Below are positions 8,098 through 16,567 of a stretch of 26,195 bases of DNA, piece by piece. Location: positions 1 through 26,195 of the IMG/VR virus record IMGVR_UViG_3300005078_000015. One strand, given 5' to 3'. The stretch's first letter is position 1. Each line of letters begins with the position of its first letter. This DNA comes from a virus. A program made the translations under genes and the position numbers. The notes beneath the pieces are model-generated. The model saw only the letters and a program-made list of their open reading frames with translations. It made no database searches and was not told where the DNA came from.

Positions 8098-9391
8098 CAC
8101 CACCACCTGTACTGTCAATTAAGTCTGCTGTGTCCTCAATAAGACTATTAAATTGTTCATTGTCCCACGTTTGTTTAACAATGTCACTTTTTTCTATAAT
8201 TTCTTTAGCGGCCTTGCTTTGTAAGTCAATCTTATGTTCTTTTAAAACAAGTTTAAGTTCCTCTGTTAAATCGTCTGGTAACCAGTCAAGCTCCTCCTCG
8301 ATAACATTTGCCAATAAATCCTCAATTTCGTTAAGTTCTTCAAGTATAGTTGTCGTCAAGTAGTCTACCCCCATGTTAACGGCCATTTGCGTTACAACAC
8401 TTGCGAGGTTAAGAACGAGCTGTGGTGTGATTGCCCCTGTAAGGTCTGTTAAAAGTGCCTTACCTGCTGCGGGCAATGCTTTTACACTGGCACCTAAACC
8501 ACCCAAACTGCTCTGTAGCCTATTTATTGAGAGTTTGTTTGCTGGTGTACCAAGCTCTGCTGTTCCCGTAGGGTTCATTATAAGTCGGCTCATTAGGCTT
8601 TTTATCTGAACGTTCCCCGTATGTGAATAAACTTCTTTTACTAAAAGGTTCTTGAACGCCCTCTTTCCTCTTCTTTCAAGTTCTTGTTTTGCCATTAAAG
8701 TCTTATCTTCTATTTTTCCTTTTTCTGTAAAGATTCTATGTGTTAAAGGATTCTCTAATAGGAGGTTACCGTCTTTTCTTCCTCTTACTTTTGTTAAAGG
8801 GTTAGCAAGTTTAAATTTTGAGTCTGGGTAAATATCCAAAGAAGTCTTTACTTTGTCATTAGCAGCACGTACTTGTCCGTCTTCCTTAAGAACAACCCTT
8901 GTGTCGAGCTCTTCGTTTACCATCTCAACCCAACCATCGTTACTTAACCAAACCTTCTTTATTCCGTCTTCTGTACGGAACTCTGGTTCTGTGTCGTTAT
9001 ACTCTTTTATTGGGTTTGTTTGATTCCAAACACCTACGTGGACAACTGCATCAGAGAAGTCGTGCCTCCTTGTGTTTTCTGGGTCTTGTACACCACCCTC
9101 AAGTAACCAATTATCAATAGAACGTTCAAAGAACTCCACTAAACATTCGTCACCTTCTTTTATAGGGAACGTTATCATGTAACCGCCTGCCCTTGGCCAG
9201 GAAATTGGGACTTCCATTAGTTCTGGAATTGCAATAACCTCCCCATTGTATTTCTTTTTGATTGTTAACTGAACGTTTACAAGCTGTTTCTCAGGGTCAA
9301 AATCAGTTATTATTCCCGGAAGCATAGTATGTGTTTCCAGTAATGTACTGTGGATTGTTTCTTCTACTGCTTTGTCTAAGTTACGTGCCAT
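8090..9391 (-). CDS. Baseplate central spike, Gp138 N-terminal domain type
   Basis: 433 residues. The N-terminal ~130 residues match the OB-fold domain of phi92 Gp138 and gpV-type spikes: LPGIITDFDPEKQLVNVQLT, then PELMEVPISWPRAGGYMITF and EGDECLVEFFERSIDNWL. The middle (about 150-260) is beta-rich and probably forms the intertwined spike stem. The last ~170 residues are unusual, with an Ala/Leu-rich segment and then long acidic helices (about 345-425), ending in a Gly-Gly-Gly tail. Central spikes puncture the host outer membrane as a trimer. No zinc/iron-binding PAAR or HxH tip was recognised. Placed between hub and gp25, the normal location. Confidence 0.8.
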   Translation of the reverse strand: MARNLDKAVEETIHSTLLETHTMLPGIITDFDPEKQLVNVQLTIKKKYNGEVIAIPELMEVPISWPRAGGYMITFPIKEGDECLVEFFERSIDNWLLEGGVQDPENTRRHDFSDAVVHVGVWNQTNPIKEYNDTEPEFRTEDGIKKVWLSNDGWVEMVNEELDTRVVLKEDGQVRAANDKVKTSLDIYPDSKFKLANPLTKVRGRKDGNLLLENPLTHRIFTEKGKIEDKTLMAKQELERRGKRAFKNLLVKEVYSHTGNVQIKSLMSRLIMNPTGTAELGTPANKLSINRLQSSLGGLGASVKALPAAGKALLTDLTGAITPQLVLNLASVVTQMAVNMGVDYLTTTILEELNEIEDLLANVIEEELDWLPDDLTEELKLVLKEHKIDLQSKAAKEIIEKSDIVKQTWDNEQFNSLIEDTADLIDSTGGGDG

Positions 9392-10233
9392 TATATGTCC
9401 TTCTTATATTGTTCATGTTTGACAGAACCGTCTTCTAATCGGGCAGCTTGAATGTCACAAAAGAAATCACCGTCAAGGTTACAACCGAGGTAGGTACACT
9501 CGTTTACCCTAAACAAACCAGAAGCGTCTTCCTCCTCTGAAATAACCTTAATGAGTCTTTTTGGTCTGATGTTGTGGTTTAATAGTGTGACAACGTGAAC
9601 GCCCAGTTCGGTCACATCCGGTGTACCTACCATACCCGTATCCTTAGAAATAACGTGTACACGGTCAATATATTTTTCCTTTGAGATAACCTCAAGGTAA
9701 CCGTTTTGAATTGACCAGTAAAGGTTATAGTGACGGGCTATTTTATTCATCTCACCAACAACACTACCAGCCATTGTGTAAGGTCTTTTTAGTGGTGGAA
9801 ATTTATCTACGTCCTGAATAACACCAAGTTTAACTCCAATCATCTTCCCGTAAAGAGCAAGTATAAGGTCTTTTGGAGCGGTTGCACTGGCAGGAAAAGT
9901 TTGGTTTATCTTCCCGAACCGATGATTTAGGTCAGCATCTCCAGAAGTAATCTCTGTAACAACGTCGGTATGTCCTTCCCTTTTGTTTATAACACTCCTT
10001 ATTTCACCTACATGCAAAAGACCAACTACCCCTTTCTCGTAACCACCCTCTACCGTAATGTTTTTAAACTCATCTTTAATTTTCTTTCTGTTCTCTTTTT
10101 TTAGATTGAAAATACGAACTTTTGCGTTATTGGGGTTAGCGTCAATGTCTTTCTGTATCTCAAACTCAACACGCAAGTCTTCCACAACAACAGAACCAAC
10201 GGTTACTTTTAATTTACGAATCCAGTTACTCAT
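9391..10233 (-). CDS. Baseplate hub protein (gp44/gpD-like)
   Basis: 280 residues. It opens with a beta-strand pattern common to tail hub proteins (LRVEFEIQKDIDANPNNAKV followed by RIFNLKKENRKKI), the conserved start of Mu gp44 and P2 gpD relatives. It continues with a barrel domain containing the RPYTMAGSVVGEMNKIARHY helix and the YWSIQNGYLEVISK strand, which recur in this family. The hub caps the tail tube and binds the spike. Starts inside the end of the plug gene with an ATGAGTAA 8-nt overlap and ends in a TAATG overlap with the spike gene. The family call is by motif and position, both consistent. Confidence 0.8.
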   Translation of the reverse strand: MSNWIRKLKVTVGSVVVEDLRVEFEIQKDIDANPNNAKVRIFNLKKENRKKIKDEFKNITVEGGYEKGVVGLLHVGEIRSVINKREGHTDVVTEITSGDADLNHRFGKINQTFPASATAPKDLILALYGKMIGVKLGVIQDVDKFPPLKRPYTMAGSVVGEMNKIARHYNLYWSIQNGYLEVISKEKYIDRVHVISKDTGMVGTPDVTELGVHVVTLLNHNIRPKRLIKVISEEEDASGLFRVNECTYLGCNLDGDFFCDIQAARLEDGSVKHEQYKKDI

Positions 10234-10555
10234 CTCTTTCCCAGCATAAGTAGAGCTTTACGTCACCGTTCGGCAAGTTAACTCTGTTTGGTTCTTCCCT
10301 AACGACTTTAGAGGTTACATGGTAGCAAATTATTTTTCCGATACCTAAATTATACCGCTCAATAAGGTCTACACCAAGAACAAGTTTTCTTCCAACAACA
10401 AGAGGCCTCCCTTCCTCGTAGAGGTTAAGTGTCCAGTAATCATACAAGGCGTTATAGTTCAAGAGGATGTTTATCCTTCGCCCATTCATAGTTACATCAG
10501 CAGACTGGGAAGGTGCGTCTAATACACTAAACTCACGTATAACGGCAACTTTCAT
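10226..10555 (-). CDS. Baseplate plug protein (Pam3 plug-like)
   Basis: 109 residues from the ATG at 10555. This start makes a 4-nt ATGA overlap with the upstream gene and has AGGGG a few bases before it; a longer in-frame reading from 10594 would run deep into that gene and is not favoured. The sequence shows the short beta-barrel pattern of the small plug protein of simplified myovirus baseplates: GRRINILLNYNALYDYWTLN, then the strand EGRPLVVGRKLVLGVDLIE. These plugs close the end of the tail channel between initiator and hub. The two flanking genes are exactly those, supporting the call. Confidence 0.7.
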   Translation of the reverse strand: MKVAVIREFSVLDAPSQSADVTMNGRRINILLNYNALYDYWTLNLYEEGRPLVVGRKLVLGVDLIERYNLGIGKIICYHVTSKVVREEPNRVNLPNGDVKLYLCWERDE

Positions 10556-11214
10556 GGTGACACCCCTACTTTCTGATTTCTTCCACTGCCCCAACCGATG
10601 TCCACGACATCACGCAAAGTCCTGTCTGTTGTCTTCTTCCCTTTCGAAACTTCTCCGGATGCAGTATCCCCGCTAGAATCCCCACCCTCAAGGGGGTATT
10701 TTGACTCTTGGTTTTGAACATCACCACGTTCGACAGTCGGTGCCCCCCTGTTTTGTGTGGAGTTATCCTCGAGAGACGGAGCAGACCCGTCTGCCGTAAC
10801 CGCTCTTAAAGAGGAAGCGGATATTGTCTTTGTCCCAACAATAATGACCTCCTCACAACTTGCCCTCACCAGAAGAACGTGTGCTGTTTGGTCGTCCTGC
10901 GTTACACTAAAATTCCGGATAAGCATGTTCTTTAATTGAGTTAGTCCAGTTAAGATGGTAAAAGGTTCTCTACTCTCTTGGACTTTGACAAGAGTTTCGT
11001 ACGCACCTTTTATTTTTCCAGGACTCCAGCCTTTGTAGAAATCGGAGACACCCGCCACAATGTCAAATTTCTTTGGCATAACTTGTGCGTGGTCAGAAAT
11101 CTCTGTACCTTTTTCTACGGGGTGTCTTGTTATAGCGAGGTTCCCGTTATGGGTCTCTTCTATTGTTACGTCAATTTCAAAAGCACCGAGGTTCTTTGTA
11201 AAAAAAACAGCCAT
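10552..11214 (-). CDS. Tail tube initiator, Dit-like baseplate protein
   Basis: 220 residues directly after the tape measure gene, in a 1-nt overlap. The N-terminal ~135 residues form the domain called Dit-like: strands FEIDVTIEETHNGNLAITRH and HAQVMPKKFDIVAGVSDFYK, then a helix and TILTGLTQLKNMLIRNFSVT, a common pattern where the conserved central Gly-Leu and Asn precede a strand on relief of the tape. The protein should form the first ring on which tail tube polymerises. The C-terminal ~85 residues are Ser/Gly/Glu-rich, low-complexity and predicted disordered, ending in a basic-aromatic patch (VVDIGWGSGRNQKVG). Confidence 0.8.
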   Translation of the reverse strand: MAVFFTKNLGAFEIDVTIEETHNGNLAITRHPVEKGTEISDHAQVMPKKFDIVAGVSDFYKGWSPGKIKGAYETLVKVQESREPFTILTGLTQLKNMLIRNFSVTQDDQTAHVLLVRASCEEVIIVGTKTISASSLRAVTADGSAPSLEDNSTQNRGAPTVERGDVQNQESKYPLEGGDSSGDTASGEVSKGKKTTDRTLRDVVDIGWGSGRNQKVGVSP

Positions 11215-13397
11215 TAGTATTCCACCGTTGTTGTAGAGTTTCTCTGTTGCCTATTAGCAAGGTCAGTAAGTGTTTGCTTAATTACGTTTGCCGATGTATA
11301 AGGGTCAGTAGTAGCACCGTTAACCGTTACACTGTTCTGTACCGTACTTGAGTTATCGTTGTTAATAGGACGGTTATTTCCGTTAACAGGAAGACGGTGG
11401 CCGTAAGTGTTTTGCTCACCAGAAGAAACGAAATTTTTTATTTGCCGTAAGACAGCAGCATCTTTGTTCATTTCCTCGGGTTTATTTGCTTGCCTAAACT
11501 TTTCGCTAACCCAACCAGCACCCTTACCCAAAGACTCGCCGACAAACTTAATCACTTTACCACCTAAGTAAGTTTCGAAAATATCTTTCGCCTCAGCGAA
11601 GGCATCTTTAATGTCCTGAACCATGTTCTTGACCATTATAGATACTGTTCCTGTAAAAGTTTCCCAAGCATTTGTCATCCAAGCAACAACCGTATCCCAA
11701 TTCTCCCAGAGTTTATATAGGGCATAAATCAAAGTAGCTATAATAGAGCCTATTAAAAGACTTTTACCGAGTAAGGCAAAGGCGGCGGCCACACCTTTAG
11801 TCGCTGCGGTAGTTGCAATGGCCTGAAATGCCCAAGCACGCATAGCCCAAATTAACTTCATTATCTGCCCTACTAAAATAAGAAGTGGAGCAAGCCAAGC
11901 GATCAAAAGAACCCTACCAAGCCATTTAACAAGTGCCCCAAAACCACCGACTTTTTTAGCCAACCGCTGAATTAAAGTTTCTCCGTCACGGATAGCAACT
12001 GCGGTCTTTTTCAACCATTCCCAAAATGCTTTAATGTTAACAACAAGATAATCACTAACTGCTTTTGCATACTCTTTAAGTTTACCAGTTTCGTATAACT
12101 CAAAGAGCTTGTCTGTAATTTCCTTTAGGATTTCTTTTAACGAATCAAAATAACCAGAGTCGTTAACCATGACCTGAAATATGTGCTTAAAGTCAAGGAT
12201 TTTGTTTGTTAAGCCGGACATTGTGTTAGCAATTTCTTCCGCAGAACCTTCTGCATCTTTAGCCAACCAATCAAACGCCTGTGAAAGTATTTCTCGGTTT
12301 AACTTACCCTCACTTGCCATCTCATAAACTTTACCGATATTATCTTGTTTGTCTTTTGTTGGGTCACCGACAACATTTGCCAGTGCCTCTAAAATCGGTA
12401 TGCGAGCCTCTGTTGCAGCACGTAAGTCCTGGCCTTGAAATTTATTCTTCGCCCAGCCTTGTCCTAATTGAAGGAGTGCTCTTTTAAGGTCATCCTGTGT
12501 GCCACCGTACTTGAAGGCAGAGTCCACAAGCCCCTTTAAGTCCTTGTCAGGGTTCATCCCCCTTTGGAGCATGTTAACGTATAGGTCAGTTGTTGTTCCA
12601 AAATCGAGCGGTGTTTTTAAGGCAGTGTTCATTATCGCCTTTTCTTGAGAAGCGACACGCTGTTCAGCCTCTTCGTTTGTTTCTCCTTCTACCTTACCGA
12701 AGTTACGAAGCATTAACCTTCTTTTTTCCATTTCGGCACCAACCACGGCAGTGTCTTTCATTGCCGTGTAGCCTGCAAGTCCGCCAAGAGAAACACCAAC
12801 TAAGTTCCTGAAACGAAGGATATTAGAGACTGTTCTGTTTATCCTTCTGCCCATTAGCATAAACTGCCTATTTATAGGACGAATGGCGTTCCTGACCCTT
12901 CGAGCGCCCAAAGTCATACTCGACCAAAGTGCTTTAGACTTTACCTTAGTAGTCCCAATAACCTGACCTAAGTTCCTAAACCAGCGAACAGCAGTAGCGG
13001 CAGCGTTTCTTGAGGCACGACCAGCTTCCCTCGAAACCCTCGCACCTTCCCTTGTCTCTGAGTTAACCTTCTTCTGTGCTTGAGCAGCCTTCCGTATCTC
13101 AGCGACCTCCTTTCTTCTTTTCCGTGCCCACTCTTTTACACTGGCTGAGTATTTCTTGTTTTCAGCAGTTACTTTTTTCTGCTCATTTAAGGTCTTTTCA
13201 ATTACCTTTAACTTTTCTTTCCATTCAGGAACATTAGCGTCTGAAACCTTAAACTTTACTTCTTTAGAAACCTCGTCCCGCATTCTTTTTGCGGTTCTTT
13301 GAATCTCTTTTAAGTGTTTTTTATGCTTTTGAAGTTCGGCAGTATTTATGTTATATCGCAGAAGCGTTATAAGCTCGTCTACAACTCTTTTAGCCAT
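11214..13397 (-). CDS. Tail tape measure protein
   Basis: At 727 residues this is the longest protein in the tail module. It sets tail length and is ejected at infection. The first ~120 residues are highly charged and coiled coil, followed by a basic segment. About residues 205-400 match the tape-measure N-terminal domain (tape_meas_nterm): MNTALKTPLDFGTTTDLYVN, DLKRALLQLGQGWAKNKFQG and the LNREILSQAFDWL segment. Two strongly hydrophobic stretches follow (around 490-515 and 530-560), which may form membrane-inserted pores. The C-terminus is Asn/Thr-rich. The start is supported by AAAGGAGG upstream. The ATG overlaps the stop of the frameshifted chaperone by 8 nt, the usual adjacency of chaperone and tape measure. 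Confidence 0.93.
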   Translation of the reverse strand: MAKRVVDELITLLRYNINTAELQKHKKHLKEIQRTAKRMRDEVSKEVKFKVSDANVPEWKEKLKVIEKTLNEQKKVTAENKKYSASVKEWARKRRKEVAEIRKAAQAQKKVNSETREGARVSREAGRASRNAAATAVRWFRNLGQVIGTTKVKSKALWSSMTLGARRVRNAIRPINRQFMLMGRRINRTVSNILRFRNLVGVSLGGLAGYTAMKDTAVVGAEMEKRRLMLRNFGKVEGETNEEAEQRVASQEKAIMNTALKTPLDFGTTTDLYVNMLQRGMNPDKDLKGLVDSAFKYGGTQDDLKRALLQLGQGWAKNKFQGQDLRAATEARIPILEALANVVGDPTKDKQDNIGKVYEMASEGKLNREILSQAFDWLAKDAEGSAEEIANTMSGLTNKILDFKHIFQVMVNDSGYFDSLKEILKEITDKLFELYETGKLKEYAKAVSDYLVVNIKAFWEWLKKTAVAIRDGETLIQRLAKKVGGFGALVKWLGRVLLIAWLAPLLILVGQIMKLIWAMRAWAFQAIATTAATKGVAAAFALLGKSLLIGSIIATLIYALYKLWENWDTVVAWMTNAWETFTGTVSIMVKNMVQDIKDAFAEAKDIFETYLGGKVIKFVGESLGKGAGWVSEKFRQANKPEEMNKDAAVLRQIKNFVSSGEQNTYGHRLPVNGNNRPINNDNSSTVQNSVTVNGATTDPYTSANVIKQTLTDLANRQQRNSTTTVEY

Positions 13398-13985
13398 CTT
13401 TTTGCGCCTCCTTTAACATAAATTCTTTAACATCAAGTGCCTCGTGGAAATCCATAAGGTCGTCGATGGTATAAGTGCCATCACACAGCTCCCCATAAGT
13501 ACAAAGTGGAGGTTCTGCTAAAACAGGCCTCCACAATAAGAAATTAAGGTTGGGGGCAAGTTCTTTTACTCTTCTCTGCTGGCGGTCGTCTGGAGAGTTG
13601 TCAGTAAGTCCGACCCCAGCAGTTCTACTAAAAAATCTTTAAAGTTAACCTCAAGAACCCAAAAAGCAACCTTATAGATTGTAGAGTAGGGTTTGTCACT
13701 AAGGTCTAAATCAAAATTAAGTTTCTTTCCGTTAATCCAAGTCTTTTCACAAAGCTCGACTAACAGGTCAGTCACAACGTCAGGGTCTAAGTCTTTTAAA
13801 ACGGTAGAAAAAGAATCGACATTAAAATTGTCTTCATCTTCTGAAAAACCGTCAAAAAGTGCCATTAAAGGCGCCCCGATTATTTTTGTTACACGAAATT
13901 TTAAGTTAATACCAGATTTCGCATTTTCTTTAAAGACTTTATAGTTGTCCCCATCAATCGTTGTACTAAATTCTCTACTATTCAT
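13390..13985 (-). CDS. Tail assembly chaperone fusion (GT-type) by -1 frameshift
   Basis: Joined reading: residues 1-119 from 13985 down to the Leu codon TTA ending at 13629, then a -1 shift that re-reads base 13629 and continues for 79 codons to TAA at 13390-13392. The total is 198 residues. The new extension is open throughout and has the character of the T domain: LNFLLWRPVLAEP, then YTIDDLMDFHEALDVKEFML and a Lys-rich end. The ~170 nt after the shorter frame stops have no other gene, so this extension explains an otherwise empty gap. In lambda (G/GT), P2 (E/E+E') and many others, a few percent frameshift makes a long chaperone that loads tube protein on the tape measure. The tape measure ATG overlaps its stop. 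Confidence 0.87.
13566..13985 (-). CDS. Tail assembly chaperone, unshifted form (G-type)
   Basis: The main product, 139 residues, lies between tail tube and tape measure genes, the invariant place of the tail assembly chaperone. It is acidic, with an FKENAKSGINLKFRVTKIIG strand region and a helical middle (SFSTVLKDLDPDVVTDLLVE, then KTWINGKKL). The family is divergent and was not recognised by sequence alone. Location, size, the frameshift signal near its end and the T-like extension identify it. The gene starts 24 nt after the tube gene. Residues 120-139 (end of the zero frame) are replaced by the extension when ribosomes slip. Confidence 0.85.
   Translation of the reverse strand: MNSREFSTTIDGDNYKVFKENAKSGINLKFRVTKIIGAPLMALFDGFSEDEDNFNVDSFSTVLKDLDPDVVTDLLVELCEKTWINGKKLNFDLDLSDKPYSTIYKVAFWVLEVNFKDFLVELLGSDLLTTLQTTASREE
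13576..13635 (-). promoter_or_regulatory. -1 programmed ribosomal frameshift signal
   Basis: On the minus strand the heptamer T TTT TTA (13635 to 13629) is in the correct phase for tandem slippage, since the zero-frame codons are TTT and TTA. A 6-nt spacer (GTAGAA) follows, then a stem of 12 base pairs: CTGCTGGGGTCG (13622-13611) pairs with CGACC-G-CCAGCAG (13588-13576) with a single bulged G and a 22-nt loop. Heptamer, spacer and stem all match the standard bacterial and viral -1 signal. The -1 frame has a stop (TAA) just before the heptamer and is open for 79 codons after it, so the shift must occur here. Confidence 0.85.
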
Positions 13986-14009
13986 AATTTCTCTCTTCTC
14001 TGTTTACAC

Positions 14010-14450
14010 TTAAGCACCGATATAGTTGGTTGGTGTGTCTGTCCAACAACCGGCAAAAATCTTCCATTCACGCATGCTTGCGTTAGCACCTAAGCCTTTT
14101 GTTGGAGCGTCTTGAATTACACATTCTGGAGCAGAACCACCGTCCCCAGTACCTACATCGGTAACACCGCAAGAAAAAATAAACGGAGCACCAGCTTGGT
14201 ATTGTGCTAACATTGCAGATAACATAGCGTGCCCGTCACCTGCGTGCTGTAAACGAATAGTTATGATGGCGGACTTATTTGTGGTTATGGATGACAGTAC
14301 ATCACCAGACGCACCAACCATGTTATTCGTGACAGGGCTGCCTGGTTCTACGGAAACCGCATCGTCCCCTTCCCAAAAACCAGTCAGTAATGCACCGTTA
14401 ATAACTGCCGCGACGTTATCAAAGGTATATGTTCGTAATTGAGTCGACAT
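14010..14450 (-). CDS. Tail tube protein (DUF3277-like)
   Basis: 146 residues, following the tail sheath gene by 14 nt. The order sheath, tube, chaperone, tape measure is standard for contractile tails. The N-terminus YTFDNVAAVINGALLTGFWE resembles DUF3277 tail tube proteins, with a FxxVxxxxNG turn and then GFxxGDDAVSVE; later strands such as SAIITIRLQHAGDGHAMLSA are also as in the family. Tube proteins stack as hexameric rings inside the sheath and form the DNA channel. Length fits a single-domain tube subunit. No decoration domain is visible. Confidence 0.82.
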   Translation of the reverse strand: MSTQLRTYTFDNVAAVINGALLTGFWEGDDAVSVEPGSPVTNNMVGASGDVLSSITTNKSAIITIRLQHAGDGHAMLSAMLAQYQAGAPFIFSCGVTDVGTGDGGSAPECVIQDAPTKGLGANASMREWKIFAGCWTDTPTNYIGA

Positions 14451-14464
14451 TATTCTCTCCTATT

Positions 14465-15592
14465 TTAAACTGTTAGTGTACCGTTAACGGTCGCGTAATG
14501 TATCGCTCCGGCGATTGTCGCTACAAACGAAATCGGTGGTGCAATTCTTTGTCCTCTTTGCGAAGGAGGAACAGTGGAAACTCGGTTAACGTCAATAGTG
14601 TAAGGCGGGATAAAGTTTCCGTCCTCGTCAAAATCGCTGGCAAGGAAACCGTTGTTAACAGCTTCTTCGAGTGCGTACTTAACCTCGTCCACAATCATTT
14701 GTGTTCCGACATTTGTGTAGGGAACTTTCTTTTCTTTAACAAGCAAAGTGTAAATTCTGTAAGAAATAGCAAATTGAAGCCAGTCAGCACCGTGCATGGT
14801 ATCAAACCATTCACCGCTTGCCATATTGCCTTCTACAAGCATATTGTTTCCCGCAATGTTAACGTATGCGTTGGCGTAGTGCCCTGCAGAATCAACAAGT
14901 CCTTGGCCAGGAACGAAACCTGTAATTGCTGTTATTACAGCACTTGATTTCTGTAGAGGCTCAATACCGTGAAGTTTCTTAAACTTCATGGTAATTGTAC
15001 TGTTCTGTCCTTGGAAGTTAACACGTAGCCCTCTTGCCATAAAAGCAACGTCCATATACTCGGCAGAATTTGTATGATAGCATACACCAGTTCTGTCGTA
15101 ACCTGCTAAATGAAGTCGGGCAGCAACGTGAGTCTGGTCGTTAGAATCTTCGGTCAAGGGGTCGTTACTGCACGTCATATACAACTTAACTCTTGCTTCC
15201 ACCCATTCGGCAACACTGTCAACATCAGTGCTGTCACGCATTTCTTTCGTAAAAGCAAGACCGTACCAATCACTGTCGTATGCTTCAACAGCGTCAAGTT
15301 CGTCTTGAATAGGGTTAGCATCGTTATAGTAACCGATTTTTATGAACAACGGTTTTGGTTGAACAGAAAAAGCAGCAAGGGCAGCTTTGTACGGTTCAGA
15401 AGTAGAGGCGTAATCTTCTGCAACTTCTTCTGGTGTAGAGTACAATTTTGTTCTGTCTGTTGCGTTAACAACACCCGTAGAATCGTTAGTAAGAAGTAAA
15501 AGTGTACCGAAACCTCTTCTTGTCGGAAAAATTGTCGCTCTTTCTATAGTAACGTCAATTATTCTGGATAAAGGTAGTGTCTTAATAGCCAT
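14465..15592 (-). CDS. Contractile tail sheath protein (DUF3383-like)
   Basis: 375 residues, the size of a compact sheath subunit. The N-terminus shows the DUF3383 pattern: LPLSRIIDVTIERATIFPTR, then FGTLLLLTNDSTG, a YSTPEEVAEDYASTSEPYKA helix and a PLFIKIGYY strand. The C-terminal domain contains GADWLQFAISYRIYTLLVKE, conserved in sheaths, and ends in the strand that donates to a neighbouring subunit. Contraction of this sheath drives the tube into the host. It is the firmest evidence that the phage is a myovirus. It starts 2 nt before the end of the upstream neck gene. Confidence 0.92.
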   Translation of the reverse strand: MAIKTLPLSRIIDVTIERATIFPTRRGFGTLLLLTNDSTGVVNATDRTKLYSTPEEVAEDYASTSEPYKAALAAFSVQPKPLFIKIGYYNDANPIQDELDAVEAYDSDWYGLAFTKEMRDSTDVDSVAEWVEARVKLYMTCSNDPLTEDSNDQTHVAARLHLAGYDRTGVCYHTNSAEYMDVAFMARGLRVNFQGQNSTITMKFKKLHGIEPLQKSSAVITAITGFVPGQGLVDSAGHYANAYVNIAGNNMLVEGNMASGEWFDTMHGADWLQFAISYRIYTLLVKEKKVPYTNVGTQMIVDEVKYALEEAVNNGFLASDFDEDGNFIPPYTIDVNRVSTVPPSQRGQRIAPPISFVATIAGAIHYATVNGTLTV

Positions 15593-15593
15593 T

Positions 15594-16160
15594 TTAATTT
15601 CCCATAGTTAATTTCTTTGTTAGTAAATCAGGACTGTTTCCGTATCTACTTATGTATTCACTGACCTCTACGCCTGCTACAGAGTCTACAAGGTTGTTAG
15701 TTTCCGCAGTAACGTTAAATAAAGCAGTGGCCTGTGTTCTCTTCTTAATCCCGAACTCAAGTTCAGGGTATAGTTCTTTCGGGGTATCGCATGACACGAA
15801 ACCTATCCCGGCGATACCCAAGTACTCCGTAGCATAAGATGACCTTAATTGTAACCTTAACTTCTGGAGGATGTCAAACGTGTTTGTAACGTTATTTGCA
15901 GAATAGACAGTTAAGCGCACGTAAGAGGTATAGGTCTCCTTAAGGTACTCCATAAGTTGCGTACTATTCGCTACTTCGTACCTTCTTTCAGTTATTCCTA
16001 TCTGGCGTGAAAACAAAGGGGTTACTGTCCCGTAAGTATTCGATTTTTGTGGCCGTGGATGATTTTGATAACCACGTATAAAAAGGAGCCCTGATTGACT
16101 GTGACAAAACTGGACAAGAGTGTTTATGAAGTCTTCATTGTTCGTAGAAATGCTCGTCAT
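15594..16160 (-). CDS. Neck/tail terminator protein (gp12-like neck terminator)
   Basis: 188 residues upstream of the sheath gene. The pattern resembles tail terminator or neck proteins that cap the tube before it is joined to the head: an N-terminal helix (NNEDFINTLVQFCHSQSG), a short loop with a Pro-rich segment (RGYQNHPRPQKSNTYGTVTP), and a region with strands and helices (SYVRLTVYSANNVTNTFDIL, QKLRLQLRS) followed by the GIAGIGFVS strand. The resemblance is to phage neck terminator gp12-like domains. Head-tail junction position supports it. It overlaps the upstream gene by 4 nt. Confidence 0.65.
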   Translation of the reverse strand: MTSISTNNEDFINTLVQFCHSQSGLLFIRGYQNHPRPQKSNTYGTVTPLFSRQIGITERRYEVANSTQLMEYLKETYTSYVRLTVYSANNVTNTFDILQKLRLQLRSSYATEYLGIAGIGFVSCDTPKELYPELEFGIKKRTQATALFNVTAETNNLVDSVAGVEVSEYISRYGNSPDLLTKKLTMGN

Positions 16161-16567
16161 GTGTCAACACCCCCTAAAAGACAACGGTTAAACTTTCCAT
16201 AAAACTTATCCCGCACTCTAAAGACACTATAAAGTTTCCAATTCTTTATAGAAACAGAAATAAAACATGCTTTTGGGGTATGTTCATCCTCTTCCCCTAT
16301 TTCGACAGGATACTCTGTCCACAGTATTCCCTCGAAATTAAGTCGTTGTCCTTCTTCTAATGAAGCTAAGTCGTCCGCATAACTTTCGTCAAACTTATTT
16401 GGTTGTTGAAAGACACCAGTTGTTTCTATAGGGGTTACAGTAGTGGTTATTTCATTTTGGGCTACTAAAGGGAGTCCAGTGCTTGTGTCATAACCAGAAT
16501 CCACATAATAGACACGTACAGGAATTTCTCTTCTTCTTAATGCGCGGACTAAGTTATGATTGAACAT
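16157..16567 (-). CDS. Putative head closure or neck protein, 136 aa
   Basis: The family was not recognised. A small soluble protein with an N-terminal basic helix (MFNHNLVRALRRREIPVRVY), a Thr-rich beta region, and C-terminal strands rich in Lys, Tyr and Phe (VSIKNWKLYSVFRVRDKFYG). It stands between a gp10-like tail completion gene and a neck terminator, where contractile phages encode the stopper or head-closure ring, so this role is inferred from order alone. It overlaps both neighbours (14 nt and 4 nt), suggesting coupled synthesis with them. Confidence 0.45.
   Translation of the reverse strand: MFNHNLVRALRRREIPVRVYYVDSGYDTSTGLPLVAQNEITTTVTPIETTGVFQQPNKFDESYADDLASLEEGQRLNFEGILWTEYPVEIGEEDEHTPKACFISVSIKNWKLYSVFRVRDKFYGKFNRCLLGGVDT

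Noticed and set aside
13587-13619. Alternative shorter stem CTGGGG/CTCCAG after the slippery heptamer
   Set aside because: It is weaker than the 12-bp stem using CTGCTGG/CCAGCAG, which has the ideal 6-nt spacer.
15110-15499. Plus-strand 129-codon ORF opposite the tail sheath gene
   Set aside because: Antisense shadow; the sheath frame is unambiguous and the ORF product matches no pattern.
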